64,000 bases of DNA from Afipia massiliensis (GTDB lineage: Bacteria > Pseudomonadota > Alphaproteobacteria > Rhizobiales > Xanthobacteraceae). The notes beneath the pieces are model-generated. The model made no database searches. It was given only the letters and a program-made list of their open reading frames with translations, and was not told the DNA's origin. Each line of letters starts with the position of its first letter. Position 1 is the stretch's first letter. The position numbers and the translations under genes were made by a program. This document shows, in pieces, positions 26,191 through 35,212 of this stretch. Where the stretch lies: positions 1 to 64,000 of the forward strand of contig NZ_LBIA02000001.1 of assembly GCF_001006325.2 (NCBI RefSeq). Reading direction: 5' to 3'.

Positions 26191-27738
26191 CTAAATCTTG
26201 CGTCCGGCGCGCTCCCAATACGGATCGCGCAGCCGCCGCTTGAAGATCTTGCCGGAATCCTCGCGCGGAAGATTCTGCTGGACTTCAATATGCTTGGGCA
26301 CCTTGTAGCCCGCCAGCGAGAGCTTCAGCTGTTCACGGATCGCGGCAACGTCAAGTTTGGCTTCCGGTTGGGGCTCGACCACCGCCATCAGCGCCTCGCC
26401 GAACTCCTCGTCGGGAATTCCGAACACGGCGCAGTCGTGCACGCCGGGAAGTCCATGCAGCACAGCCTCGATCTCGGCCGGATAGATGTTGACGCCACCG
26501 GAGATCACCATGTCGCGCTTGCGGTCACAGATAAAGACGTAGCCATCCGCATCGATGTAGCCGACATCGCCGCTGGTGATGAAACCGTCCCGTTCGATTT
26601 CAGAGCGTTTCTCGGGCCGGTTGTGATAGGTGAAATCGGGATTTCCGGCGATGCGCGAATAGATTTCACCGATCTCCCCCTGCGGCAAAATCCGACCGTC
26701 GTCGCCGATGAACCGCAGTTCGGCGCCGGGGGAAATCTTCCCCACCGTGCCGGGCTTCTTCAGCGCATCCTCGGAGTTGGCGAACGTCACCGCGCCGGAT
26801 TCCGTGCTGCCGTAGAATTCGTAAATTACCGGGCCGAACCACTCGATCATGGCGCGTTTGACGTCGGCCGGACATGGCGCTGCGGCATGGATGATATGGC
26901 GCAGGGAAGAAACGTCGTAGGACTTACGAACATGCTCGGGCAGCTTCAGGAGCCGGGTGAACATCGTCGGCACCATGAAGACGTTGTCGATCTTCTGCTG
27001 ATCGATGATCCGCAGGAACTCCTCGGCGTCGAAGCGCGGCATGATGACCAGCAGATCGCCGAGCCGTCCGGCGCGCAGGCCGAACGCATTGGGCGCGGAG
27101 TGATACAGCGGCCCCGGCAGAAGCGCACGCACGCCGGGCTTCAGTCCATAGATCAGCGCGCGCATCGCTTCCATCGACGCGCTTTGCTCCGGCGTGGGCG
27201 CATAGCGCTTGACGCCCTTGGGGTGCCCGGTAGTGCCGGACGTGTAGATCATATTCTGCGGCTGCGGCAGCGCGGGACCGTCATATGGCGTTTGCTTGGC
27301 AAGCCATGTGTCGAAATCGATGGTGCCACGCGCAGCCAGGCAAAGCGCAGGATCGATCCGGTTGCTTGCGGCGATTTCCGGCGGAGGCGGCAGGCTGAGC
27401 ATGGTGACACCGGCGGGAACGACGCCATCGAGCCCGTGCAGCAGATCGGCGTGGCCGATCAGCACACGCGCGCCGGAATCGCCCATGACATAGGCAACTT
27501 CATCGCCCTTGAAATGCCAGTTAATCGGAACCGCATAGGCCCCGAGCGACATGACAGCATATGCCGACTCGAGAAACGCAATGTCATTGCGCATCAGGAT
27601 TCCAACGCTGTCGCCTTGCTTGACGCCGAGCGCGGCAAGCCCGCCTGCGATCAGACCCGCCCGCTCGTTGACCTCATCGCGCGTCTTGCGGCGGTCACCG
27701 CTGACGATTCCCGTCTCACGTTTAACCGAAGCTGACAT
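26191..27738 (-). CDS. Acyl-CoA synthetase (AMP-forming)
   Basis: This 515-residue adenylate-forming ligase has the P-loop [14 protein letters not shown], the FYGSTESG A5 motif and [26 protein letters not shown] hinge elements. The C-terminal [12 protein letters not shown] holds the catalytic lysine. It activates a carboxylic acid to its CoA thioester using ATP. The chain-length or aromatic preference cannot be read reliably. It lies 12 bases after a crotonase gene on the same strand, forming a two-gene unit divergent from an SDR gene. It probably provides the first step of the pathway handled by the neighbouring crotonases, SDRs and thiolase. Confidence 0.93.
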   Translation of the reverse strand: MSASVKRETGIVSGDRRKTRDEVNERAGLIAGGLAALGVKQGDSVGILMRNDIAFLESAYAVMSLGAYAVPINWHFKGDEVAYVMGDSGARVLIGHADLLHGLDGVVPAGVTMLSLPPPPEIAASNRIDPALCLAARGTIDFDTWLAKQTPYDGPALPQPQNMIYTSGTTGHPKGVKRYAPTPEQSASMEAMRALIYGLKPGVRALLPGPLYHSAPNAFGLRAGRLGDLLVIMPRFDAEEFLRIIDQQKIDNVFMVPTMFTRLLKLPEHVRKSYDVSSLRHIIHAAAPCPADVKRAMIEWFGPVIYEFYGSTESGAVTFANSEDALKKPGTVGKISPGAELRFIGDDGRILPQGEIGEIYSRIAGNPDFTYHNRPEKRSEIERDGFITSGDVGYIDADGYVFICDRKRDMVISGGVNIYPAEIEAVLHGLPGVHDCAVFGIPDEEFGEALMAVVEPQPEAKLDVAAIREQLKLSLAGYKVPKHIEVQQNLPREDSGKIFKRRLRDPYWERAGRKI

Positions 27739-27750
27739 CCATTCACCCGT

Positions 27751-28563
27751 TCAGTTCGAGCCGTCAGCAAATTTCGGCGCGCGTTTTTCGATGTTGGCGC
27801 GCACCGCCTCGGTCTGGTTGGGCGTTCCCATGAGTTTCATCTGCTCCACCGATTCCGCCAGCAACGCCGGTCCGGGATTGCTGGTGGACAGGCTGTTCAG
27901 CATCCGCTTGATGGCGCGGATGGCGTCCGGGCTCTTGCCGGCAATGTCGCGCGCGGTCTCGAGCGCAACCGAACGAGGATCGTCGCAGATCCGTGTCGCA
28001 AGGCCGTAGCTCATGGCCTCCTGCGCGGAGAAAATCCGGCCGGTGAAGGTCAGGTCGCGCAGGATATCGTCGCGGACCAGGCTGGCGAGAATCGGTGTTC
28101 CCGCCATATCTGGCACCAGCCCCCATTTGATTTCCATGATCGACATGCGCGCGTCCGGAGCGAGGAAGCGCATGTCGGCGCCGAGGGCGAGCTGGAAGCC
28201 GCCGCCGAACGCAACGCCGTGCACGGCAGCGATTACCGGCACCGGCAACTGCCGCCAGCCCCAGACTGCCTGCTGCGAATGATTGGTGAGGCCGTGCGTG
28301 CGCTTGGCAAGATCACGCAGATCACTGCTGCCGTCGCCCATCGCGGAAAACCGCCCCATATCGAGACCTGCGCAGAACGCACGGCCTTCGCCGGACAGCA
28401 CCACTGCGCGCAGCCCCTTTTCGTTCTTGAGCCGAGCTGCCGTGTCGACCAGCGCATTGAACATCGCTGCATCCAGCGCATTCATCTTGTCGGCGCGGAC
28501 CAGACGAACGTCGGCCACACCCTCCGACATCGAAACCGTAATGCGATCGCTGGTGGCGGACAT
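27751..28563 (-). CDS. Crotonase-family protein, dienoyl-CoA isomerase-like
   Basis: A 270-residue crotonase with oxyanion-hole segments CAGLDMG (64-70) and GVAFGGGFQLALGAD. Glu144 (SIMEIKWG) and Asp152 (VPDMAG) are eight residues apart, like the Glu196/Asp204 pair of delta3,5-delta2,4-dienoyl-CoA isomerase. Aspartates instead of the second hydratase glutamate point the same way. The enzyme may shift double bonds in an unsaturated acyl-CoA; simple hydratase activity is the alternative. It is the first gene of a unit with the acyl-CoA synthetase and shares a 109-base divergent promoter with an SDR gene. Confidence 0.85.
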   Translation of the reverse strand: MSATSDRITVSMSEGVADVRLVRADKMNALDAAMFNALVDTAARLKNEKGLRAVVLSGEGRAFCAGLDMGRFSAMGDGSSDLRDLAKRTHGLTNHSQQAVWGWRQLPVPVIAAVHGVAFGGGFQLALGADMRFLAPDARMSIMEIKWGLVPDMAGTPILASLVRDDILRDLTFTGRIFSAQEAMSYGLATRICDDPRSVALETARDIAGKSPDAIRAIKRMLNSLSTSNPGPALLAESVEQMKLMGTPNQTEAVRANIEKRAPKFADGSN

Positions 28564-28627
28564 GGCATTCTCTCCCTGATTGTTTTTGATCTCTTCTCTT
28601 TACAGAGTTAGCCCACCCTGTTTTAAT

Positions 28628-28647
28628 TAATCAACTAACTAATCAAC
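28628..28647. promoter_or_regulatory. Repeated TAATCAAC motif in a divergent promoter
   Basis: TAATCAAC occurs at 28628-28635 and again at 28640-28647 with a 12-base period. TTAATTAA overlaps the first copy. This AT-rich block, exceptional in a GC-rich context, lies between the divergent crotonase and SDR genes, within 26-45 bases of the SDR start, so it could be a repressor site covering that promoter. It resembles the half-sites at 18296-18313. Confidence 0.45.
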
Positions 28648-28672
28648 AAATTCTATCAGGGCAGGATTGCAC

Positions 28673-29545
28673 ATGTTCACAGATCGACTTCTCGCGGGCC
28701 GCAAAATCCTGGTAACCGGCGGCGGCACTGGGCTCGGCAAGGCCATGGCCGCGAAGTTTCTCAGCCTTGGCGCGGAAATCCACATCTGCGGCCGCCGCAA
28801 AGGCGTCTGCGAGGAGACCGCCGCCGAATTGATGAAACTGCACGGCGGCAAGGTCACGGCCCATGGCGTCGATATTCGCGATTCCGCTGCTGTCGATGCG
28901 ATGATCGAGGAAGCATTCAAGGACGGCCCCCTCACCGACCTGATCAACAATGCGGCGGGAAATTTCATTTCACGCACGCAGGATCTCTCGCCGCGCGGCT
29001 TCGATGCGGTCGCCAACATCGTGATGCACGGCACGTTCTATGTCACCCATGCGGTCGGCAAGCGCTGGATCGCAGGCGGCCATCGCGGCAACGTCGTCTC
29101 CATCACCGTGACGTGGGTGCGCAACGGCAGCCCCTACGTGGTCCCCTCGGCCATGAGCAAGTCCGCGATTCATGCCATGACCATGTCGCTCGCCACCGAA
29201 TGGGGCCGTTACGGCATTCGGCTCAACACCATCGCGCCCGGTGAAATTCCGACGGAAGGCATGAGCAAGCGCATCAAGCCCGGCGACGAAGCCGGCGCGC
29301 GCACGATCGCCATGAACCCGATGGGCCGCGTCGGTCACATGAGCGAGTTGGAAAACCTCGCGACGTTCCTGATTTCCGGCGGCTGCGACTGGATCAACGG
29401 CGAGACCATCGCGATGGACGGCGCGCAGGCGCTGGCCATGGGTGGCAACTTCTACCAATTGCGCGACTGGAAGGATTCCGACTGGAGCGCAGCACGCGAC
29501 GCCATCATGGCGCAAAACGAAAAGGACAAGGCGAAGCGCGCTTAA
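28673..29545 (+). CDS. SDR-family oxidoreductase (2,4-dienoyl-CoA reductase-like)
   Basis: A 290-residue short-chain dehydrogenase with the cofactor loop TGGGTGLGKAMA and NNAAGNF in place of NNAG. A TVTW block occupies the usual serine region, followed by SAMSKSAIHAMT, where the normal Tyr is replaced by a serine before the conserved lysine. NNAAGNF and a missing tyrosine are typical of 2,4-dienoyl-CoA reductases, which use NADPH. That pairs well with the dienoyl-isomerase-like crotonase divergent from it. I chose ATG over the TTG two codons upstream. It is followed after 47 bases by a HAAT solute-binding protein gene. Confidence 0.85.
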   Translation: MFTDRLLAGRKILVTGGGTGLGKAMAAKFLSLGAEIHICGRRKGVCEETAAELMKLHGGKVTAHGVDIRDSAAVDAMIEEAFKDGPLTDLINNAAGNFISRTQDLSPRGFDAVANIVMHGTFYVTHAVGKRWIAGGHRGNVVSITVTWVRNGSPYVVPSAMSKSAIHAMTMSLATEWGRYGIRLNTIAPGEIPTEGMSKRIKPGDEAGARTIAMNPMGRVGHMSELENLATFLISGGCDWINGETIAMDGAQALAMGGNFYQLRDWKDSDWSAARDAIMAQNEKDKAKRA

Positions 29546-29592
29546 GCGTTCGCCACGTCCGTCCAGATAAAAATCAAACAGGGAGAAACTGA

Positions 29593-30819
29593 ATGCGTTT
29601 CACGAAACCGCTATGCGCTGCTGTTGCGGCAGGATTTCTGGTCGCCGCGACCGGAAGCGCCATGGCCCAGAAAAAATACGATACGGGCGCAACCGATACA
29701 GAGATCAAGATCGGCAACATCATTCCCTATAGCGGCCCCGCTTCAGCCTATGGCGTCGTCGGCAAGGCGATGGAAGGCTATTTCAAGAAGCTTAATGAAG
29801 AAGGCGGCATCAACGGCCGCAAGGTCAACTTCATTTCATATGACGACGCCTACAGCCCGCCGAAAGCGGTCGAGCAGACCCGCAAGCTGGTCGAAAGCGA
29901 CGAAGTGCTGCTGGTGTTCGGCGCGCTCGGCACGCCGTCAAACTCGGCGATCCAGAAATACATGAACGCCAAGAAGACGCCGCACCTGTTCCTCGCGACC
30001 GGCGCGACCAAGTGGAACGATCCAAAGGCGTTTCCGTGGACCATGGGCTGGCTGCCGAGCTACCAGAGCGAAGGCCGCATCTATGCGAAGTATCTCCTGA
30101 AGGAGAAACCTGACGCCAAGATCGCCGTGCTCTATCAGAACGACGACTTCGGCAAGGATTACCTGAAGGGGATTCAGGATGGCCTGGGCGCCAAGAAGTC
30201 CATGATCGTTGCGGAAGAAAGCTACGAGCTGTCGGAGCCGACCATCGATTCCCACATCGTCAAGCTGAAGTCGCTGAACCCCGACGTTCTCGTGATCTTC
30301 ACGACACCCAAGTTCGGCGCGCAGACCATCAAAAAGGTCGGCGAACTCGGCTGGAAGCCCACGATGATCATCGCCAACGTCAGCGCATCGACAGCGACCG
30401 TGATGAAGCCTGCGGGTTTGGATAACGCGCAGGGTGTTATTTCCGCCTCCTACGCAAAGGATGCATCCGACCCGCAGTGGAACAACGATCCCGGCATGAA
30501 GGAATTCAAGGCGTTTCACGCCAAGTATGTACCCGAAGCCAACGTCGCGGACAGTTCCCTTCTCACCGGCTACAACATGGCGCAGACCATGGCCGCAGTG
30601 CTGAAGCAGTGCGGCGATGATCTCACCCGCGCCAACGTCATGAAGCAGGCTGCCAACATCAAGGGGCTCCAGCAGGGTGGCTTGCTGCCTGGTATTTTGA
30701 TCAGCACCAGCGCGACGGACTTCTCGCCCATCGAACAGCTGCAACTGATGCGGTTCAAGGGCGAGCGCTGGGAGCTGTTCGGCGGCGTCCTTGACGGCGA
30801 AGCCGGCGGTGAACGCTAA
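29593..30819 (+). CDS. HAAT-family ABC transporter solute-binding protein
   Basis: The 408-residue periplasmic protein has a signal peptide cleaved after AMA (about residue 25) and a LivK-like type I binding fold beginning IKIGNIIPYSGPASAYG. The later block FGALGTPSNSAIQ lines the ligand pocket. It delivers amino-acid-like or aromatic acids to a Liv-type permease. Distant homologues of this form are common beside aromatic and fatty-acid catabolic genes. A GGGAG ribosome site precedes the ATG, and the SDR gene is 47 bases upstream, so they are probably cotranscribed. The only Liv permease/ATPase genes in the window are 4 kb downstream on the opposite strand. Confidence 0.92.
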   Translation: MRFTKPLCAAVAAGFLVAATGSAMAQKKYDTGATDTEIKIGNIIPYSGPASAYGVVGKAMEGYFKKLNEEGGINGRKVNFISYDDAYSPPKAVEQTRKLVESDEVLLVFGALGTPSNSAIQKYMNAKKTPHLFLATGATKWNDPKAFPWTMGWLPSYQSEGRIYAKYLLKEKPDAKIAVLYQNDDFGKDYLKGIQDGLGAKKSMIVAEESYELSEPTIDSHIVKLKSLNPDVLVIFTTPKFGAQTIKKVGELGWKPTMIIANVSASTATVMKPAGLDNAQGVISASYAKDASDPQWNNDPGMKEFKAFHAKYVPEANVADSSLLTGYNMAQTMAAVLKQCGDDLTRANVMKQAANIKGLQQGGLLPGILISTSATDFSPIEQLQLMRFKGERWELFGGVLDGEAGGER

Positions 30820-30856
30820 GGCACCATGCACTCTGCGCTGACGTGACTTGAGTTGA

Positions 30857-30887
30857 GCGAGGCGGATATCTCTCAATTTCGCCTCGC
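30857..30887 (+). promoter_or_regulatory. First stem-loop of the amidase leader
   Basis: GCGAGGCG (30857-30864) and CGCCTCGC (30880-30887) form a perfect 8-bp stem with a 15-base loop. There is no thymine run after it, so it is a poor intrinsic terminator for the solute-binding-protein gene upstream. Its arms can also pair with the arms of the next hairpin. Confidence 0.55.
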
Positions 30888-30895
30888 CATTCGAA

Positions 30896-30940
30896 CGCCT
30901 CCCGCTATATTGGCCCCAAGAAACCAATAAACGGGAGGCG
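30896..30940 (+). promoter_or_regulatory. Shine-Dalgarno-sequestering hairpin before the amidase gene
   Basis: CGCCTCCCG (30896-30904) pairs perfectly with CGGGAGGCG (30932-30940). Inside, TATTGG (30908-30913) pairs with CCAATA (30924-30929) around a 10-base loop. The right arm contains GGGAGG, the ribosome site of the GTG start at 30946, so the folded RNA would hide it. A TATATT at 30906-30911 could instead be a promoter -10 box. In that case the dyad would be a DNA site and not an RNA structure. Confidence 0.55.
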
Positions 30941-30945
30941 ATTTC

Positions 30946-32370
30946 GTGGGATCCAGTGAAGAACTCGTGCAGGCGACGGCCTGCGACATTGTCGAGCGGC
31001 TGCGCAAAAACGACATTACGCCCCACGATCTGCTCGACGCGCTGGAATCCCGAATTCACAAAGTCGATGGTCAGGTCAACGCCCTGCCCACGCTCTGCTT
31101 CGACCGTGCCCGCGCCCATGCCGACCGGCTGATGAAGAAGCCCGTCGGCGAGCGCGGCCTGCTCGCCGGTATGCCGGTGCCAATCAAGGATCTGACAGAC
31201 GTCGCGGGCGTGCTCACCACACAGGGCTCGCCGATCTTCAAGAACAGCATCGCGACAAAATCCAACATCGTCGTCGAAAATCTCGAGATGAACGGCGCGG
31301 TGATCTACGCCAAATCCAACACGCCGGAATTCGGCGCGGGCGCGCAGACCTTCAACGAGGTCTTCGGCGCGACGCTCAATCCGTGGAACCTGTCACGCTC
31401 GGCGTCCGGGTCGTCCGGCGGCGCTGCGGCGGCGCTCGCAACCGGCACCGCATGGCTCGCCCACGGCACCGATGTGGGCGGATCGCTCCGCAATCCGGCC
31501 AGTTTCTGCGGCGTCGTCGGCATGCGCCCCAGCATCGGCCGCGTCGCCCATTCCCAAGCCGCAAAGATCGACCGTACGCTCAGCGCCGACGGGCCGATGG
31601 CCCGCAATGTTGAAGATCTCGCGCTGATGCTGGACGCGATGTCGGGCGAGCATCCCGGAGATCCGCTATCCCTGCCCGTTCTGCCAACATCCTTTCTCGC
31701 CGCCGCCCGCTCCGGCAAAAAGCCAAAGCGCATCGCCTATTCCGCCAATCTCGGGATTTCACCGGTCGATCCGGAAGTCGCCGAGATCACGCGCAAGGCC
31801 GCGCAACGATTTGCCGAAGCCGGCGTGATCGTCGAGGAAGCCCACCCGGATTTCAGCGAGGCGGTTGCATGCGCGCACGTGCTGCGGGCCTACGACTACG
31901 TGCTGACCAAGGGAAAACTCCTCAAGCAGCACCGCGATCAGTTGAAGCCGGAGGTGATCTGGAACATCGAGGAAGGCCTCAAGCTGACGCTGGCCGATAT
32001 CGAACGTGCCGAGGCGCAGCGCGTCACGCTCACCAATCGCGCCCTCGCCTTCTTCGAGACCTACGATCTGCTGCTGTGCCCGACCACCATTGTCGCGCCG
32101 TTCCCGGTCGAACAGCGTTATCTCGCCGAATGCAACGGCGTCAAATTCGACAACTACGTCGGCTGGCTCGCGATGGTGTCGGCGATCACGGTTGCCTGCT
32201 GCCCGGCGATGTCGATTCCTTGTGGATTCACGCGCGAAGGCCTTCCGGTCGGACTGCAGATTGTCGCGGCACCCCGCGGCGAGGCCCGCGTGCTGGCGGG
32301 CGGGAAACTGCTCGAAACCATTCTCGGACTGGGAGCCCTCACCCCGATCGATCCGCGGCCGGGCACCTGA
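30946..32370 (+). CDS. Amidase-signature family amidase
   Basis: A 474-residue amidase-signature enzyme with the Ser-cisSer-Lys triad: Lys81 in PVPIKDLTDV, the GSSGG block at 155-159 and the nucleophile Ser180 in GTDVGGSLRNP. It hydrolyses a carboxamide to acid and ammonia. GatA is excluded by the absence of gatB/gatC neighbours and the C-terminal sequence. It starts with GTG, placed seven bases after a perfect GGGAGG that is buried in a leader hairpin. It is followed by a MetY-type gene 55 bases downstream and an alpha/beta hydrolase. The substrate is unknown, but the setting suggests an imported amide. Confidence 0.92.
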   Translation: MGSSEELVQATACDIVERLRKNDITPHDLLDALESRIHKVDGQVNALPTLCFDRARAHADRLMKKPVGERGLLAGMPVPIKDLTDVAGVLTTQGSPIFKNSIATKSNIVVENLEMNGAVIYAKSNTPEFGAGAQTFNEVFGATLNPWNLSRSASGSSGGAAAALATGTAWLAHGTDVGGSLRNPASFCGVVGMRPSIGRVAHSQAAKIDRTLSADGPMARNVEDLALMLDAMSGEHPGDPLSLPVLPTSFLAAARSGKKPKRIAYSANLGISPVDPEVAEITRKAAQRFAEAGVIVEEAHPDFSEAVACAHVLRAYDYVLTKGKLLKQHRDQLKPEVIWNIEEGLKLTLADIERAEAQRVTLTNRALAFFETYDLLLCPTTIVAPFPVEQRYLAECNGVKFDNYVGWLAMVSAITVACCPAMSIPCGFTREGLPVGLQIVAAPRGEARVLAGGKLLETILGLGALTPIDPRPGT

Positions 32371-32425
32371 GCTTGCAATCGGCGACCTTGCATGAAACAT
32401 ATCCCCTCAATCTGTGAGAGAATAG

Positions 32426-33721
32426 ATGGCAGCGCCAAAACCTCCTGCGTTCGACACGCTCAGCCTGCATGCGGGCCAGCATCCCGATCCGGTCACGGGC
32501 TCGCGCGCCGTTCCGATCCATCAGACGACGTCCTACGTGTTTCAGGATGCGGACCATGCGGCCGCGTTGTTCAACCTGGAACGCGCCGGACACATCTATA
32601 CCCGCATTTCCAATCCGACCATTGCGGTGCTGGAAGAACGCCTCGCCGCACTTGAAAACGGCGTCGGCGCGGTCTGCACCGCCAGCGGCATGGCGGCGAT
32701 GCATCTGGCCATCGTGACGCTTCTCGGCGCGGGCGATCACATCGTAGCCTCCGCTTCGCTGTATGGCGGCACCATCAACCTGCTGACGCACACACTTCCA
32801 CGCTTCGGCATCACCACGACCTTCGTCAAGCCGCGTGATCTCGACGCCCTCCGCGCCGCGATCAAGCCGAACACCAGGCTCGTGATCGGCGAAACCATCG
32901 GCAATCCCGGCCTCGAAGTGCTCGACATCCCGGCGGTTGCGAAAATCGCGCACGACGCCGGTATCCCGCTTCTGATCGACAATACGTTTGCGACGCCCTA
33001 CCTCGCCCGCCCGATCGAGATGGGCGCAGATATCGTCATGAACTCGATCACCAAATGGATCGGCGGCCACGGCATCGCGATCGGCGGCGTGATCGTCGAC
33101 GGCGGTCACTTCGACTGGGAGAAATCCGGCAAGTTCCCGACACTGACCACGCCCTATGCCGGCTATCACGGCATCGTCTTCAGCGAAGAATTCGGGCCGC
33201 AGGCCTTCATCATGCGCGCCCGCGCCGAGGGTCTGCGCGATTTCGGCGCCTGCATGTCACCCACCAATGCCTTCCAGATCCTGCAAGGCGCGGAGACGCT
33301 GCATGTCCGCATGCAACGTCATGTCGAGAACGCCGCTGCCGTGCTGACTTTCCTCACCGCGAACAAAGCCGTCGAGTGGGTGCTGCATCCCTCGCTCGAG
33401 AGCCACCCCGACCATGCGCTGGCGAAACAACTGCTGCCGCGCGGCGCGGGTTCGATCATCACCTTCGGCATCAAGGGCGGACGCGACGCTGGACGCAAGT
33501 TCATCGAGGCGCTGAAACTCGTCAGCCATGTCGCCAATGTCGGTGACGCCAAGACGCTGGTTATCCATCCCGCCAGCACGACGCATCAGCAGATGAACGC
33601 AGAGCAGTTGAAGGTCGCAGGCATCGGCGAAGAACTCATTCGCCTCTCCATCGGCATCGAAGCCGCTGACGACATCATCGGCGACCTCGGCCAGGCGCTT
33701 CGCTTTTCGCAGAAAGCTTGA
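32426..33721 (+). CDS. metY: O-acetylhomoserine sulfhydrylase-type PLP enzyme
   Basis: A 431-residue Cys/Met-metabolism PLP enzyme. The start is FDTLSLHAGQHPD, YTRISNP binds the phosphate of the neighbouring subunit, and the PLP lysine is Lys210 in SITKWIGGHG. The C-terminus includes SIGIEAADDI. Length and the inserted G-rich block after the lysine match MetY (430) and not MetB/MetC (380-400). MetY makes homocysteine from O-acetylhomoserine and sulfide. Its neighbours are an amidase and a hydrolase (three bases to the next start), not methionine genes, so a catabolic or thiol-transfer role is possible. Confidence 0.9.
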   Translation: MAAPKPPAFDTLSLHAGQHPDPVTGSRAVPIHQTTSYVFQDADHAAALFNLERAGHIYTRISNPTIAVLEERLAALENGVGAVCTASGMAAMHLAIVTLLGAGDHIVASASLYGGTINLLTHTLPRFGITTTFVKPRDLDALRAAIKPNTRLVIGETIGNPGLEVLDIPAVAKIAHDAGIPLLIDNTFATPYLARPIEMGADIVMNSITKWIGGHGIAIGGVIVDGGHFDWEKSGKFPTLTTPYAGYHGIVFSEEFGPQAFIMRARAEGLRDFGACMSPTNAFQILQGAETLHVRMQRHVENAAAVLTFLTANKAVEWVLHPSLESHPDHALAKQLLPRGAGSIITFGIKGGRDAGRKFIEALKLVSHVANVGDAKTLVIHPASTTHQQMNAEQLKVAGIGEELIRLSIGIEAADDIIGDLGQALRFSQKA

Positions 33722-33724
33722 GAC

Positions 33725-34516
33725 ATGATTTTGACTGTGGACGGCGCTGAGGTATTCGCAACGACGGGCGGCAAGCCCTTCAATCCGGAACTGCCGCTGG
33801 TTGTTTTCCTGCACGGCGCCGGGTTCGATCATTCGATGTGGGCACTGTTCAGCCGGTGGTTTTCCCATCACGGCTACAGCGTGCTGGCACCGGATCTTCC
33901 GGGGCATGGGCGCTCCAAGGGACAACCCATTGCGTCCATCGCAGGCATGGCGGACTGGACGATCAAGCTGATCGACGCCGCAGGCGCGAAGAAGGCCGGG
34001 CTGGTCGGTCATTCAATGGGTTCGCTGGTCGCGCTGGATGCCGCCGCGCGCTATCCCGACAGGATTTCCGCGCTCTCGCTAATCGGCGTCGGCGGGGCGA
34101 TGCCGGTGTCCCCTGACCTGCTCAATGCGGCAAAGGACAACAACCACGACGCCATCGACATGGTCTCGATTTGGGGCTTCGGGTTCGCCGCAGGTCTCGG
34201 CGGCTCGCAGGCGCCCGGCCTGTGGATGATGGGTGGCGGCCAGCGCGTACTCGAACTTGGCAAACCGGGCGCGCTCCATAACGATCTCGCCGCCTGCAAC
34301 GACTACAAGGACGCGCTCGCTGCTGCGGCGAAGGTCACCGCACCAACCACACTCATTCTCGGCGAACGGGACATGATGACGCCGCTCAAATCGGGCAGGC
34401 AACTCGCGGCCGCGATTTCCGGCTCGACGCCGGTGGTGCTGCCGGGCGCAGGCCACATGCTGACAGCGGAACGGCCGGACGATGTGCTGAAGGCACTGAT
34501 CGCTTCACATGCCTAG
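33725..34516 (+). CDS. Alpha/beta hydrolase
   Basis: A 263-residue alpha/beta hydrolase with the oxyanion region FLHGAGFDHSMW, the serine nucleophile in GHSMG (Ser97), and a C-terminal histidine in GAGHML. DLPGHGRS is the standard strand-4 motif. Likely an esterase, lactonase or C-C hydrolase, with no specific substrate readable. It starts three bases after the metY stop, so the two are translationally close. Its 3-prime end overlaps the convergent livF-like gene by 12 bases. Confidence 0.87.
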   Translation: MILTVDGAEVFATTGGKPFNPELPLVVFLHGAGFDHSMWALFSRWFSHHGYSVLAPDLPGHGRSKGQPIASIAGMADWTIKLIDAAGAKKAGLVGHSMGSLVALDAAARYPDRISALSLIGVGGAMPVSPDLLNAAKDNNHDAIDMVSIWGFGFAAGLGGSQAPGLWMMGGGQRVLELGKPGALHNDLAACNDYKDALAAAAKVTAPTTLILGERDMMTPLKSGRQLAAAISGSTPVVLPGAGHMLTAERPDDVLKALIASHA

Positions 34517-35212
34517 GTAGATCCGCCGGACCTCCGGATTGGATCTGATGTCGGCAGCCGGGCCGCTCATCACCACCTTGCCGGTCTGCAGCACATACGC
34601 ACGGTCGGAAATCTCGAGGCTTTCCGACAGACGCTGTTCGACCAACAGAACGGTCACGCCATTGGCGCGGATCTGCTGAACCGCCCGAAAAATCTCATCG
34701 ACCAGCTTCGGCATGATGCCCTGCGACGGCTCGTCCAGCATCAACAGGCGCGGCCGTGTCATCAGGGCGCGGGCAATCGCCAGCATCTGCTGCTCGCCGC
34801 CGGACAGCGTGGCCGCGCGTTGCGATAGGCGCTCTTCGAGTCGCGGAAACAGCTTGAACACGAATTCAAGCGGGCTGTCGCGATCCGGGCTGCCGCGATG
34901 CAGGTAACTGCCGAGCCGCAGATTGTCCGCAACACTGAGGCGCGGGAACAACCGCTTGTTCTCCGGTACAAAGGCCAGTCCACGCGCGGTGATGAGGTGC
35001 GCCGGAATGTTGTCGATCCGGTCGCCGACAAAACTGACCGTTCCCGATTTCGGCTTTTCCATCCCGGCGATGGATTTCAGCAATGTGGATTTGCCCGCGC
35101 CGTTTGCCCCGGCGACGGTGACGATCTCGCCGGAATCGACGTTGATCGAAATATCGGAGATCGCGATCAGGCCGCGATAGGCCGTGGTGAGGTTCGCTAC
35201 TTCAAGCAACAC
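34505..35212 (-). CDS. livF: HAAT ABC transporter ATP-binding protein (LivF type)
   Basis: The 235-residue ATPase has Walker A GANGAGKST (35-43), signature LSGGEQQML and Walker B LLMLDEPSQGI. Sequence around TTAYRGLIAISD and the C-terminal end place it in the LivF group. It begins with GTG and overlaps the end of the livG-like gene by 11 bases. It forms the last gene of the minus-strand Liv set and energises uptake with LivG. The ligand is set by the solute-binding protein and is unknown. Confidence 0.93.
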   Translation of the reverse strand: MLLEVANLTTAYRGLIAISDISINVDSGEIVTVAGANGAGKSTLLKSIAGMEKPKSGTVSFVGDRIDNIPAHLITARGLAFVPENKRLFPRLSVADNLRLGSYLHRGSPDRDSPLEFVFKLFPRLEERLSQRAATLSGGEQQMLAIARALMTRPRLLMLDEPSQGIMPKLVDEIFRAVQQIRANGVTVLLVEQRLSESLEISDRAYVLQTGKVVMSGPAADIRSNPEVRRIYLGM

